Shown one piece after another: positions 34,310 to 44,104 of a stretch of DNA of 64,000 bases (the stretch's first letter is position 1; each line of letters opens with the position of its first letter). The notes below the pieces were generated by a model. It was given only the letters and a program-made list of their open reading frames with translations, had not been told where the DNA came from and did no database searches. Origin of the DNA: Microbulbifer variabilis (GTDB taxonomy: Bacteria; Pseudomonadota; Gammaproteobacteria; Pseudomonadales; Cellvibrionaceae); assembly GCF_023716485.1 (NCBI RefSeq), contig NZ_CP092418.1:3083001-3147000 (forward strand). Direction: 5' to 3'. Position numbers and translations under genes: made by a program.

Positions 34310-37300
34310 TCAGGAAACCGCCACCGGCGCCTGCTCCTTGTTCCCCGCGGTAAACTGGCTGAATAACTGCTGCCAGCGCTCCTGTACCTGGGCAAATTTC
34401 TGCTCACGCACATGCCCGTAACCGCGCACTTGCATAGGAATTGCCAGCAATTCCTGGGCTTCGGCAAGATTGTCAGCGCTCAGCTGAGCCGCTACCGATT
34501 GTACCGCTCGCGCCACCTGGCGTGCCCAGTCCCGTTCGGCGCGGCGCTCTTCGGTGTAGCCAAACACATCCAGCACGGAACCACGCAACGCTTTACCACG
34601 CGCCAACAATGGCATTAAGCGGCCCATCCAAGGGCCAAACTGCATCTTGCGCACCCGGCCACTGGCATCGGGGCGTGCCAGCAATGGCGGGGCCATATGG
34701 AACTTGAGGGAATAATCACCGCTAAAAGTCTCGCGCAACTGACGCTGGAAATCCTCGCCGCTGTACAGGCGCGCTACCTCGTACTCATCCTTATAGGCCA
34801 TGGCTTTGAACAAGCTGTTGGCTGCAGTGCGGGTCAATTCCCCCGTCGTGCCGGCAAGAGCCAGCTCCGCTCGGTATAAATGCTCGATACCCTGTGTGAA
34901 CTGGTGAGCGTAAGCGGCATTTTGATATTCAACCAGCTCGCGGCTCAAACGCGCGATCAATTGCTCCACAGATTCCTGCGGCTCGATCATTTTTACGGGC
35001 TGCGCCGGTACCGCCAGCTTTTCTATCGCCCTCGGATCCGTCGCCAACAAGCGCCCTGCACGGAATGCGCGAAGGTTATTTTCCACCGCCACACCATTCA
35101 GTTCGATGGCCCGCTCCAGTGCCGCCTCACCAATTGGCAGCAGTCCCTTCTGACAGGCGAAGCCCATAATCATCAGGTTGCTGGCAACCGTATCGCCAAA
35201 CAGTGCCTGTGCGTACTTATTCGCATCGAAGGCGAAATACTCGGCACAAAGGGACTCAATACTCTGTTGGGTGGCATCCGCCGGGAAAGCTAGTTCGTTG
35301 TCTCGCACAAAGGCCGCCACCGGCACCTCGGCCGTATTCACCAGCGCACGCATTTTGCCCGTGGCAAATTTCGGGCGCTGGCCCGCAGCGGTGACCATAT
35401 CGCAACCAAGCAGCAGCTCAGCGGCGCCATCGCGGATACGCGCAGTAGTAATGGCTTCCGGGCGTGCACCCACTTTTACGTGGGCGACCACCGCACCATT
35501 TTTCTGTGATAGGCCGGTGAAATACAGCGTGGTACTGCCCTTGTCTTCCAGGTGCGCGGCCATACCCAAAAGTGCCGCCACAGTGAGTACACCGCTGCCG
35601 CCGATGCCGGCCACCAAGATGCTAATAGGTTGTTCCAGGGCTGCCACCGGCGCTGGCGGCAAATCGACGATGGCAGAATCCAGGGACTCGGCCAGAGACT
35701 GAACCGGCGGTTTCTTCAGCTCACCACCCTCGATGGTGACAAAACTAGGACAGAAGCCATCGGCACAGCGCATATCTTTGTTACAGCTGGACTGATTGAT
35801 CTGACGCTTGCGGCCATAGGGGGTTTCCAGGGGCTCCACGGCGATACAGCTCGACTGCACACTGCAATCACCACAACCCTCACACACGCGCTGGTTAATC
35901 AGTAGGCGCTTGGGCGGATCCACCATCAGTTTTTTCTTGCGGCGCCGGCGTTTTTCTGCGGCGCACACCTGCTCGTAAATAATGGCGGTGACACCCGGCG
36001 TTTCACGCAGACGGCGCTGGACGGCATCCAGCTCTGAACGGTCTAACACTTCCACTTTCGCCGGCAACTGGCCGCGGTGCTGATGCCAGTAATCGGGGTT
36101 TTCACTGAGCAGAACCACCACCCCAACGCCTTCTGCCAGCAGCTGCGCGGCCAGACTTGGAGCGTTTACCTCGCCATCGGCAGGCTGGCCACCGGTCATA
36201 GCCACCGCATCGTTGAGAAGGATTTTGTAAGTGATATTGACCTTACTGGCGACTGCCTGGCGAATCGCCAATAAACCGGAGTGGTTATAGGTACCATCTC
36301 CCATATTTTGGAAAATATGCTCGGCATTCGAGAAGCGGTGCAACCCCACCCAATGGGCGCCTTCACCGCCCATATGGGAGTAAGTATCGGTGCGCAGCCC
36401 CTTGCCCAGCGCCATGATATGACAGCCAATGCCGGCACTGCCGAGGCTGCCCTCCGGCAGTTTGGTGGAAGTATTGTGGGGGCAGCCAGCGCAGAAAATT
36501 GGCTCCCGCGCCAACAGGCCTTGTGCTCGCTGAGGTACATTGCCTCCCAATTTTTCTGCCAGGGGGATCAAACGCTGTGCGAGGTCAGTATCTGCCAGCC
36601 AGCGGGTAATCGCCTTGGCCACCTGATCTGGTCCAAAACCCCAGATCGCCGGCAGCAGATCTTCACCATTGAGGTCCTTCTTACCGACCACTTTCGGGCG
36701 GCGGTTGTCCTCCCAGCCATACAGTAGGTTCTTCAACTGGTCTTCCACCAGCGGGCGTTTTTCCTCCACCACCAGCAGCCGTTCCATACCGTCGGCAAAC
36801 TCACTGATACCGCGAGGCTCCAGGGGCCATGACATCGCCACCTTATAAATGGCAATGCCCGCCTGGCGCAGATCTTCCTCGCTCAGGTTGAGCAGTTGTA
36901 ACGCTTCCAGCAGGTCCCCATGGGCCTTGCCCACAGTCACGATTCCAAAGCGCTTGCGCTCGCTTTCATGCGTTGTTTTATCAAGGCGATTGACATAGGC
37001 AAAGGCCTGCGCCGCCGGCAAACGCTCCTCCAGCATACGGCGCTCGTACTCCAGGCGCTCAGCGGGCCAATTCAGGTGCGGGTCATAATTCAAGCCATGG
37101 GCAGGAATGGGGAAGTCCGCCGGAATAGTGAACTGTGGCAAGCTTGGAACCACCAGGGAGGCACCGGCCTCTACCGTTTCGGTAATGGCCTTGAACCCTA
37201 CCCACAGACCGGAAAAGCGCGACAGTGCAATACCAGCGAGACCGAGAGTGAGATACTCGTCGATACTGGCGGGAAACAGCAACGGCATCATTACCGATTC

Positions 37301-37822
37301 AAAAATCTGATCGGTGTTGTGGGAAAACATGGAGGACTCAGCGGTGTGGTCATCGCCACACAATGCCAGCACACCGCCGAGTTTGGCGGTGCCCTGGATA
37401 TTCGCCTGGCGAAATACATCTGCGGTGCGATCCACCCCGTGGCCCTTGCCATACCAAATGGAAAAGACCCCATCGCGGGTGGCCTGCTCTCGGTAGTGAT
37501 CGACTAGCTGGGTACCCCAAATGTTGGTGGCCCCAAGGTCTTCGTTAATACCCGGTTCAAAGTGGATATCGTGCCCAGCGAGTAGCTTCTTATGACGCCA
37601 GAGCGCTTGATCGTAACCGCCGAGAGGGGAGCCCCGATAGCCGGAAATAAAGCCCGCAGTATTCAGGCCAGCCAGCTCATCCATACGTTTCTGCATGAGC
37701 GGCAGGCGCACCAGCGCATCAATACCAGTCAGAAAGACTCGGCCAGAATCACGGGTAAATGCGGCTTTGAGAGAATACTCGGTATCAAAGCCCAGCTCCT
37801 GATCGCCTTCGACCATTGCCAT
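34310..37822 (-). CDS. Indolepyruvate ferredoxin oxidoreductase, fused IorA-IorB type
   Basis: 1170 aa from the ATG at 37822 (GGTGG six bases upstream). It decarboxylates aryl- or branched-chain 2-oxoacids to acyl-CoA with ferredoxin as acceptor. Order: N-terminal pyrimidine-binding domain ('SGYRGSPLGGYDQALWR'); TPP domain with 'CAGCPHNTSTKLPEGSLGSAG' region (~residue 455); ferredoxin-like Cys clusters 'CEGCGDCSVQSSC' and 'CNKDMRCADGFC'; gamma domain 'ILVAGIGGSGVLTVAALLG'; and a C-terminal helical extension. This is the single-chain aerobic-bacterial version. It is monocistronic and divergent from an Lrp/AsnC regulator, consistent with control by amino acid degradation. Confidence 0.92.
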   Translation of the reverse strand: MAMVEGDQELGFDTEYSLKAAFTRDSGRVFLTGIDALVRLPLMQKRMDELAGLNTAGFISGYRGSPLGGYDQALWRHKKLLAGHDIHFEPGINEDLGATNIWGTQLVDHYREQATRDGVFSIWYGKGHGVDRTADVFRQANIQGTAKLGGVLALCGDDHTAESSMFSHNTDQIFESVMMPLLFPASIDEYLTLGLAGIALSRFSGLWVGFKAITETVEAGASLVVPSLPQFTIPADFPIPAHGLNYDPHLNWPAERLEYERRMLEERLPAAQAFAYVNRLDKTTHESERKRFGIVTVGKAHGDLLEALQLLNLSEEDLRQAGIAIYKVAMSWPLEPRGISEFADGMERLLVVEEKRPLVEDQLKNLLYGWEDNRRPKVVGKKDLNGEDLLPAIWGFGPDQVAKAITRWLADTDLAQRLIPLAEKLGGNVPQRAQGLLAREPIFCAGCPHNTSTKLPEGSLGSAGIGCHIMALGKGLRTDTYSHMGGEGAHWVGLHRFSNAEHIFQNMGDGTYNHSGLLAIRQAVASKVNITYKILLNDAVAMTGGQPADGEVNAPSLAAQLLAEGVGVVVLLSENPDYWHQHRGQLPAKVEVLDRSELDAVQRRLRETPGVTAIIYEQVCAAEKRRRRKKKLMVDPPKRLLINQRVCEGCGDCSVQSSCIAVEPLETPYGRKRQINQSSCNKDMRCADGFCPSFVTIEGGELKKPPVQSLAESLDSAIVDLPPAPVAALEQPISILVAGIGGSGVLTVAALLGMAAHLEDKGSTTLYFTGLSQKNGAVVAHVKVGARPEAITTARIRDGAAELLLGCDMVTAAGQRPKFATGKMRALVNTAEVPVAAFVRDNELAFPADATQQSIESLCAEYFAFDANKYAQALFGDTVASNLMIMGFACQKGLLPIGEAALERAIELNGVAVENNLRAFRAGRLLATDPRAIEKLAVPAQPVKMIEPQESVEQLIARLSRELVEYQNAAYAHQFTQGIEHLYRAELALAGTTGELTRTAANSLFKAMAYKDEYEVARLYSGEDFQRQLRETFSGDYSLKFHMAPPLLARPDASGRVRKMQFGPWMGRLMPLLARGKALRGSVLDVFGYTEERRAERDWARQVARAVQSVAAQLSADNLAEAQELLAIPMQVRGYGHVREQKFAQVQERWQQLFSQFTAGNKEQAPVAVS

Positions 37823-38391
37823 GGGTACCACCTATTAATTCATTATTGCTTTTCTTTTGCCCGGTTTGATGACGATAGCCACGGTGCCACATTTCTCTCG
37901 GCACCTACTGAAACAGCTCAAAGCCAAACCGAAGCATCTGCTTATTAGCCGCTAAAATTAACACCGCCCGGCCGGGCAGGTCATACCAAAATAAGCCTGG
38001 CTAGGGCATAATACGGACACAACTCGCTAAAGATTACAAACTACCAGCAACAATTCACTCAAAAAGTCAGTTTTTTAGGGATTCATCGAATAGGCCCTAC
38101 GCGGGGGCGCCACTGTGAGAGACGCAGAATCTACCCCCACACGTAACCACCTTCCTAGTTTGCAAGTCGGTTACAGGAAAGCTGAGTGAACGAGCAGTTG
38201 GCGGCTGGTCACTCAGCACAGATCTAGTGAGCGGATATTGATAACAAAGAATAAACGGTTTCACGGCGCAGTCATAAAACAGGATAATTGCCCAGAAAGG
38301 ACTCAACCGGGATGTTTTGTCATGCCGGCATGGCAGTGAAGCAGCCGGATAATCCGGTGTTCGTTCAGAGAGAAGAGATACGGAAAAAACC
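37823..38391. other. Divergent intergenic region, oxidoreductase and Lrp-type regulator
   Basis: About 570 bp without a credible gene (a 98-codon minus frame ends in the regulator's start and lacks family features). It must carry both promoters and the regulator's binding sites; I could not pick out a convincing Lrp-type site. Confidence 0.45.
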
Positions 38392-38874
38392 ATGGCCTAT
38401 TTACTGGATGCCATCGATAAAAAAATCCTGGAAATCCTCCAGGAGGATGCCACTATTCCCAATATTGAGCTGGCAGAAAAAGTCTGCCTCTCTCCCTCGC
38501 CATGCTCGCGGCGGGTCAAAAACCTCAATGAACAGGGATTTATCAAGCGCGCCGTGACCCTTTTGGAGCCCGAAAAAGTAGGCCTTCCAGTTAGTGTCTT
38601 TATTCAGGTAACCCTCAACCACCAAGTGAAAAAAGAGCTACAGGATTTTGAATCTGTTATCGGCCAATGGCCGGAGGTTATGGAATGTTACTTAATGACT
38701 GGTGACTTCGACTACCTGCTCCGCGTGGTTGTTCCCAACCTACAGGCCTACCAGGAATTTCTCGATAAAAAACTGACGGAGTTACCGGGTATTGATCATA
38801 TTAAGAGTAGCTTTTCCCTAAAACAGGTACGTTACCGCACTGAATTACCATTGGATCAGTTGTTGGAAAAATAA
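38392..38874 (+). CDS. Lrp/AsnC-family transcriptional regulator
   Basis: 160 aa. N-terminal winged helix ('LDAIDKKILEILQEDATIPN' and 'LAEKVCLSPSPCSRRVKNLN') and C-terminal RAM ligand-binding domain ('QWPEVMECYLMTGDFDYLLR' and 'LPGIDHIKSSFSLKQVRYRT'). The family binds amino acids and forms octamers that wrap DNA. Its position divergent from the 2-oxoacid oxidoreductase suggests it activates that gene in response to an aromatic or branched-chain amino acid, as in BkdR/Lrp systems (inference). Confidence 0.93.
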   Translation: MAYLLDAIDKKILEILQEDATIPNIELAEKVCLSPSPCSRRVKNLNEQGFIKRAVTLLEPEKVGLPVSVFIQVTLNHQVKKELQDFESVIGQWPEVMECYLMTGDFDYLLRVVVPNLQAYQEFLDKKLTELPGIDHIKSSFSLKQVRYRTELPLDQLLEK

Positions 38875-39131
38875 ATTAGACAGAAATACCCTCCTGCCAC
38901 TGTCCTGATAAATTTTTAAGGCAATCCTCCAATTTAAAGCGCCTGAGTTATACCCGGGCGCTCTCGCGATGCAGATCGTTTATTAATCAATCTTACTCTT
39001 GTTAATGGGGCCGATCAGGCTAACTCATTGAGAGACAGGCTCTCATAGATTATTGAATTATCAATATACTTGGTCTGGGAAAAGCTATCGGAAAAAAAGA
39101 ATATGAATAACTGGTATTTTAAGGGAAGTCA

Positions 39132-39572
39132 TTGAAAGCAATAATCAGAAAGATCTTACTGGCCACGTCAATTGCAGGCGGCTCTATTGGAAGCATTATG
39201 GTTGCAGCAGATACCATGATTTCACGAGAATTAACATTCAATAAAGTAATTGGTAACAGCCTAGTATTTGCCTTTTTTGTATACTCAGTATACGCGGGCA
39301 TAAAATTTTTGAGATTCCCTTCAAACATTAAGCACCTTGAGCGGGTTTTTATTGCACAGATCCCCTGGATCACATCTCCTATTCTGAGTTTTAAACTTGC
39401 CACCGGAGTAGGCGCATCCTTTTTATTGATATATCCACCCTTCAGTGATACATATCGCCTGAGTATCGGTGCTGAATACTCACTCTCCCCATTAAGTGAA
39501 CAAACTTGGGGGATTGGAGTAAACTTGGCCGCTATCAGCTTCTTGGCCCTTATCAGACTTTATAAAGAGTAA
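39132..39572 (+). CDS. Uncharacterised membrane protein
   Basis: 146 aa, TTG start with AAGGGA upstream. Four hydrophobic segments are visible (about residues 6-25, 40-58, 86-103 and 125-142) with a short loop between the third and fourth ('PPFSDTYRLSIGAEYSLSPL'). No family recognised. It stands between the Lrp-type regulator and a hydrolase on the same strand, with more than 90 bp on each side. Confidence 0.5.
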   Translation: MKAIIRKILLATSIAGGSIGSIMVAADTMISRELTFNKVIGNSLVFAFFVYSVYAGIKFLRFPSNIKHLERVFIAQIPWITSPILSFKLATGVGASFLLIYPPFSDTYRLSIGAEYSLSPLSEQTWGIGVNLAAISFLALIRLYKE

Positions 39573-39668
39573 AACTTTAAGGCATAGAAGCGCAGACCCA
39601 AGCTATTAGCGCTCTCTAATTCAGAGAGTGAAAAGTTAGAAATAAATAATAAAGCTTATATACCAAAG

Positions 39669-40451
39669 ATGAAGCACTCACTAGAAAAACCTAAAGAAAC
39701 TGTCCTCTTTCTTCATGGTGCACTTGCCGATGAAAGAATGTGGGAACCACACCATCGTATACTCGCAAAAGAATACAGGGTTGCTTCTCTCACCCAAAGA
39801 CATTTTGGTGTTGATAATAAAGGCTCGAGTGGAAGTTTTGGCATTGAAACTCATGCCAATGATTTAATTAGTTTCTCAGCCACGCTTGGCGATGGTCCCA
39901 TTCACTTGATCGCCTGGTCTTATGGTGCTGATGTTGCCTTAAGCGCAGCGATAAAAGCCCCCAAATTGTTCAAAAGCTTATTTGTCTATGAGCCAGGTTA
40001 TCCAGGACACCTGGATAGCAAGAAAATGGAGGCGTTTATGCAGGATGCCGAAGCCATGTTTGGCAAGGTATTCGAAGCGGTTGACAATGGTAAGCTTGAG
40101 GAGGCTGTGGCGTTTCTTATTGATGGTTCCGGGAACAGAGCTGGCTATTTCTCTTCACAAGCACCAGTACTTCGGGCCCAGCAACTGGAGAATGCTCACA
40201 CCCTGCCCTTACAACTCTCTCAAACTGAAAAGCCCTGCCTGGATAAAGAGCACCTGTCGACAATCCAAATCCCCACTACGATTGGATACGGCAGTAATAC
40301 CAGAAATCTCTTTCAGATAGTATCCAAATCTGCTGCCAGTCACACTCCTTCATCTAAATTATTGCAAGCGGCTTCAGAAAATCACATGTTGCCAATAGAA
40401 AATCCAGAAAAGTTTTGCCTGTATATTAAAGAGCACCTTTCAAAGAATTAA
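39669..40451 (+). CDS. Alpha/beta hydrolase
   Basis: 260 aa. 'VLFLHGALADERMWEPH' supplies the oxyanion strand-loop, 'LIAWSYGADVAL' the nucleophile elbow (Ser in G/W-S-Y-G), and 'ASENHMLPIENPE' the catalytic His near the end. The acidic member is probably the Asp/Glu of the 'VYEPGYPGH' or later loop. Typical of small-molecule esterases or C-C hydrolases; the substrate is not deducible. It ends 22 bp before a strong bidirectional terminator. Confidence 0.82.
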   Translation: MKHSLEKPKETVLFLHGALADERMWEPHHRILAKEYRVASLTQRHFGVDNKGSSGSFGIETHANDLISFSATLGDGPIHLIAWSYGADVALSAAIKAPKLFKSLFVYEPGYPGHLDSKKMEAFMQDAEAMFGKVFEAVDNGKLEEAVAFLIDGSGNRAGYFSSQAPVLRAQQLENAHTLPLQLSQTEKPCLDKEHLSTIQIPTTIGYGSNTRNLFQIVSKSAASHTPSSKLLQAASENHMLPIENPEKFCLYIKEHLSKN

Positions 40452-40472
40452 CACTCAATCATCAATAAAATA

Positions 40473-40502
40473 AAAAGGAGTGGTGAAACCACCACTCCTT
40501 TT
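40473..40502. terminator. Bidirectional terminator between convergent genes
   Basis: AAAAGGAGTGGTG (40473-40485) pairs perfectly with CACCACTCCTTTT (40490-40502) across AAAC. The T-run on one side and A-run on the other serve the hydrolase (plus) and the FAD oxidase (minus). Confidence 0.88.
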
Positions 40503-40516
40503 GTATCAATACAAGC

Positions 40517-42178
40517 CTAATCTTTCTTACATATCCGCGCCTCGGAATACCAATTACCTGCTTGGCAAGTTGCCCCCTGCTCACAATGTGCATCGGTTCT
40601 GCAATAGCACTGCCCGTCAGCATTACATTGGGGCGTTAGGTAATTCTCAAGAGGGTCTTGGCCACTAACCCGCTGCCAGAATGGATTGGTAAAAACATTC
40701 TCAGGATCCAATTCAGCCTTGGCATCAAGGAACTGAGACCATTTCGGGAAGCGAGAGGGCATATCCTCAAAAATAGCCACCGAATTCTTACCCCAGTGCG
40801 GTCTGGCGCCATATTTGCGTAGCGACATCTGCTCAATTTCCAGGTTTACAAAGTAGTTTTTAGGCACCGCCTCACCGCGCTGGCGCAGAGTATACTCGAT
40901 ACCTACAAAAGCGGTGTCGCGCCCAGCACTCATTCCCAGATAGCTATCGGAGGCCTTACCAAAGCGGAAGTAAATACCGTTCAAGGGGAAGCAGGTGCGC
41001 TCACTGTGGGCAATAATCTGGCGCACATCGGCAATCCAGTTGGGCAGCTCCTCAAAAGGTATGGCCACTTCCTGCAAGGCAATCGGCAACTTATCCCAGA
41101 CACAATTGTTCGGCTCTTTACAGACAAAATGCTGCATCAGATCCGCGTGCCCCGTGGGCTTGATGAATTTCTTTAGACCGGTATTTACATCGCGGAAATA
41201 AGAACTGGAGCGGGCCGTATATCGCAGAGATGCGGCAAAGCACTGCAGGGCAGCACTGTCGGCTTCATGCAAGCTATCAAAAATCAGGCCAAAGAGATAC
41301 TCGGAAAAATCCGAGACATCAGCTTGAGCGTTATAAGCATTGCCCCGGGTGTCCAAAGGAACCTTATTATAAGTAGTAACCGTATAGCGGCCGAGACCTG
41401 GGAACCAGGCAATATTTGCGGAGTGGTTATCCCGAGCCAAGCCCAAAATGACATTCTCCAGATCGCTGTCATCCCGGTGTCCCTTCACTTTGGCTTGTAC
41501 CTTGTAGCCGGGTTCGGCTTCAATAGTCACTTCCACCACAACCCCCAAAACACCAAGGTTAACCCGCGCAGCATTGAGTAGTTCACCAGTGATTACACGC
41601 AGATTCCCCTTGCCATCAACGAGCTTTATCTCGGTGACATAGTCAGAAATCATATTGCTTTTCTGAGTAAAGGTGGATCCATGAGTGCCGCTGCCAAGCA
41701 TCCCGCCAATCGAGAAGATCGCCAGCTCAGTAACCATCGGTACACTGAGTTCATGCTCACGCAAATAGGCTGCTAGATCATTAAAACGCATACCAGCTTG
41801 AACAGTTACCAAGCGGTTTTCTTTATCCAGGCTAACCACCTGGTTCATATTTTCCAGAGTGATTTGCACTTCGCCGTTGCCCGCACAAGCCGCGTCTATC
41901 TGGCTGTTAAAGCGCCGGGTACCGGTCATGACCTTGCGCCCCTGAGCGGCAGCATCGCGCACTATCGACTGTACCTCAGCGATTGTTGAAGGGTCATGAA
42001 TAACACCGGGAAAACAATCCTGGGTGTCCTGATAGTTTTTCAAAACCTCAGGTACATCAATGGGGGGAGGTAACTGCTCCGCCGAAGCCCCCGCAGCAAA
42101 AAACAAACCTGCCGCACACAAGAAATTGGTAGCCCGGCGCAACAAATGACTTCGCCCGGAGAGAAGTGGATGGTACAT
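40517..42178 (-). CDS. Exported FAD-linked oxidase of the aldonolactone-oxidase type
   Basis: 553 aa from the ATG at 42178 (GGAAG seven bases upstream); the frame continues 15 codons further without a ribosome site. A signal peptide ends at 'AAGASAEQ'. The FAD-binding PCMH fold follows ('VTVQAGMRFNDLAAYLREHE' and 'IGGMLGSGTHGSTF'), then an ALO-type C-terminal domain. The His that carries covalent FAD in many relatives (GxGHS) is replaced by 'TGTRRFNSQ', so flavin is probably not attached there. The tail has ten Cys ('CNADGQCYCRTDAHCEQGA' onward), a small disulfide knot. The gene follows the carotenoid-oxygenase gene by 57 bp and is probably in the same operon. Confidence 0.85.
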   Translation of the reverse strand: MYHPLLSGRSHLLRRATNFLCAAGLFFAAGASAEQLPPPIDVPEVLKNYQDTQDCFPGVIHDPSTIAEVQSIVRDAAAQGRKVMTGTRRFNSQIDAACAGNGEVQITLENMNQVVSLDKENRLVTVQAGMRFNDLAAYLREHELSVPMVTELAIFSIGGMLGSGTHGSTFTQKSNMISDYVTEIKLVDGKGNLRVITGELLNAARVNLGVLGVVVEVTIEAEPGYKVQAKVKGHRDDSDLENVILGLARDNHSANIAWFPGLGRYTVTTYNKVPLDTRGNAYNAQADVSDFSEYLFGLIFDSLHEADSAALQCFAASLRYTARSSSYFRDVNTGLKKFIKPTGHADLMQHFVCKEPNNCVWDKLPIALQEVAIPFEELPNWIADVRQIIAHSERTCFPLNGIYFRFGKASDSYLGMSAGRDTAFVGIEYTLRQRGEAVPKNYFVNLEIEQMSLRKYGARPHWGKNSVAIFEDMPSRFPKWSQFLDAKAELDPENVFTNPFWQRVSGQDPLENYLTPQCNADGQCYCRTDAHCEQGATCQAGNWYSEARICKKD

Positions 42179-42235
42179 GCCTTTGCTTCCTTGTTGTTGC
42201 ATTATTGAGTTGTTGTATTTCAATTAATGAAAAAA

Positions 42236-44104
42236 TTAACCAAATCTAGGTAATAGCTCCCGATCGATTATTTCCTGAACATTGCGACTGTGATCAGGCG
42301 CTTTACTGCGCAGGAAATCCCCATATCCAGAACGGTAAGCCATAGCTGGACGGCGACCTATAGAGGGCACCCACAGGGCATGGTTAGTGGTAGCAAATTC
42401 CAAAGACTCACTGGCGAGGATACAGAGTGGCCCCCGGCTGAGTGCGGCAGCATCAAATATCCAGAACTCTTTACCGTTGGATTGCGCACTACTCGGATTT
42501 TTCCGAACAACCGCAGCAATTAGATAACCATCATTCTGCGCGGTGGATCCAGGCCGTGCCATAAACTGCGGAGTCCGCATCACACAGTCATCGGGGAACT
42601 GATAAGCATCGGCAATTTGCATGCGGGTGCAATCCATATGCACCAAAGCAGATGGCTTACTTTGCTCGGGCATATCCCAATAACTATAAAAACGTTCTGG
42701 GTAATTGCGGTATGCCCAGGAAACGCGCATAGAAACCAAATCTGGGCGGTAGCCCACCGCAGCCCAATACAGATGCTCAAATGTCTCTGGAAACTGAAAG
42801 TGCCCTCGATAAGCTGGGTCATTCATATCCCAAAGGAGGTTTTCATCGCGGATAACCCGGTAATCGTCTTTGATCTCCCGTGCAAAGTCAGACGTTACCT
42901 GAATTCTAGCCCGCACCAGACCTCCAACATCCACAGGCGCCGCCGGATAGCCGGACAACCACTTGGGCACTAGCCCACCCTCTTGGAATATTTCATAGCG
43001 GAACAGCTGTTCAGACTTGTCCATGGCTCCCATATACTGGCCATAGAGAGTGATTTCACCGGCACTGTCGTCATAGTTGCAAACAATATCGGAGGTATCA
43101 AAGCCCAGCTCCAGGTAGTCAGCAATAATATCCTCACGCCCAGGTACCATATCCGACTTGCGTATCACCCAACAGCGAGTTTTGTGTTCCTGCGGCAGTA
43201 CAATATGGGTACCGAGAATACGAGTGGATTCGACCCTCGCCGCGGTCTCAAAAATAATGACATGGTTACGAGTAACCCCCAGGGAGTGGGAACTGGCCGC
43301 GATATAAGCGTTATTTCCCTGGCGATCACGAATATTCCAGCTTTTGAAAGCCCCCCGCTGATCCCAGGAAATCAAGCGAATAAAGCCCGAGCGACCGGAG
43401 TCACCCATATTGCCACCATAATTGATGGTAATGCACTCACCGGACGCCAAATCAAAGAAGGGGTGACCAGTAGTGCGAATTTGTGGGAACAACCACTTCT
43501 TTGGCGTTAGGTTATCCAACAGAGGAGGAAGACTGGATTCCCACTCTCCCACCTCACCAATAGGGGTTATCATTTCCAGAGTGGTAGCATCGAACTCATA
43601 GGGCACCCCCCCCTCATAGCTCATCGCAAAGCGGTTTTCCCCCATATAATTGGGGGCCGTATTGCAATAATTCATAAAGCCAAGATTTGGGCTGGAATAG
43701 ATAGTTCCCCCCAGCAAATTAAACTTATCGAAACCACTCAAATCTTGCTCCTGCATAATTGCAGAGGCGGTTCTGATCATTTTTCGCGTATAAGCCACAC
43801 TGCCATTACTGGCTCTACCACTGAAATCCAACCGGGTAAGCGCACCTTTTCCATTTGGAGTCAAATGGTTAGGAGCGAGAGGAATCCCCTCGGCCATCAA
43901 CAAATGGCCGGTAACATCATCAGGCAAGTTACCTTGAACCACCTTAAGGAAACCGGAAGAATCCTGCAGGCTGCCATCCATAATCGACTTTGGGAAGGTG
44001 GAATCCTCTAGGCGATTACTTGCCTGAGCTGTAGAACTGGTCATACCAGCCAGTGGCAGTGCCGAAAGAGCACCTGCGGCTTTCAGAAGATCGCGACGTT
44101 TCAT
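42236..44104 (-). CDS. Exported carotenoid-oxygenase-family protein (Tat-type leader)
   Basis: 622 aa. The N-terminus 'MKRRDLLKAAGALSALPLAG' has the pattern of a twin-arginine-type leader but with Arg-Arg-Asp. The body fits the seven-bladed carotenoid cleavage dioxygenase fold, with His residues in 'RTTGHPFFD', 'AASSHSLG', 'FEHLYWA' and 'ATTNHALWV' as candidate iron ligands. Family enzymes cleave carotenoids, stilbenes or related alkenes with O2. Export is unusual for the family. Together with the FAD oxidase it may form a periplasmic oxidative pathway for a plant or algal phenolic or a polyene (inference). Confidence 0.82.
   Translation of the reverse strand: MKRRDLLKAAGALSALPLAGMTSSTAQASNRLEDSTFPKSIMDGSLQDSSGFLKVVQGNLPDDVTGHLLMAEGIPLAPNHLTPNGKGALTRLDFSGRASNGSVAYTRKMIRTASAIMQEQDLSGFDKFNLLGGTIYSSPNLGFMNYCNTAPNYMGENRFAMSYEGGVPYEFDATTLEMITPIGEVGEWESSLPPLLDNLTPKKWLFPQIRTTGHPFFDLASGECITINYGGNMGDSGRSGFIRLISWDQRGAFKSWNIRDRQGNNAYIAASSHSLGVTRNHVIIFETAARVESTRILGTHIVLPQEHKTRCWVIRKSDMVPGREDIIADYLELGFDTSDIVCNYDDSAGEITLYGQYMGAMDKSEQLFRYEIFQEGGLVPKWLSGYPAAPVDVGGLVRARIQVTSDFAREIKDDYRVIRDENLLWDMNDPAYRGHFQFPETFEHLYWAAVGYRPDLVSMRVSWAYRNYPERFYSYWDMPEQSKPSALVHMDCTRMQIADAYQFPDDCVMRTPQFMARPGSTAQNDGYLIAAVVRKNPSSAQSNGKEFWIFDAAALSRGPLCILASESLEFATTNHALWVPSIGRRPAMAYRSGYGDFLRSKAPDHSRNVQEIIDRELLPRFG

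Noticed and set aside
38097-38393. 98-codon minus-strand frame in the divergent region.
   Set aside because: It lies over the promoter of the Lrp-type gene, with no family features.
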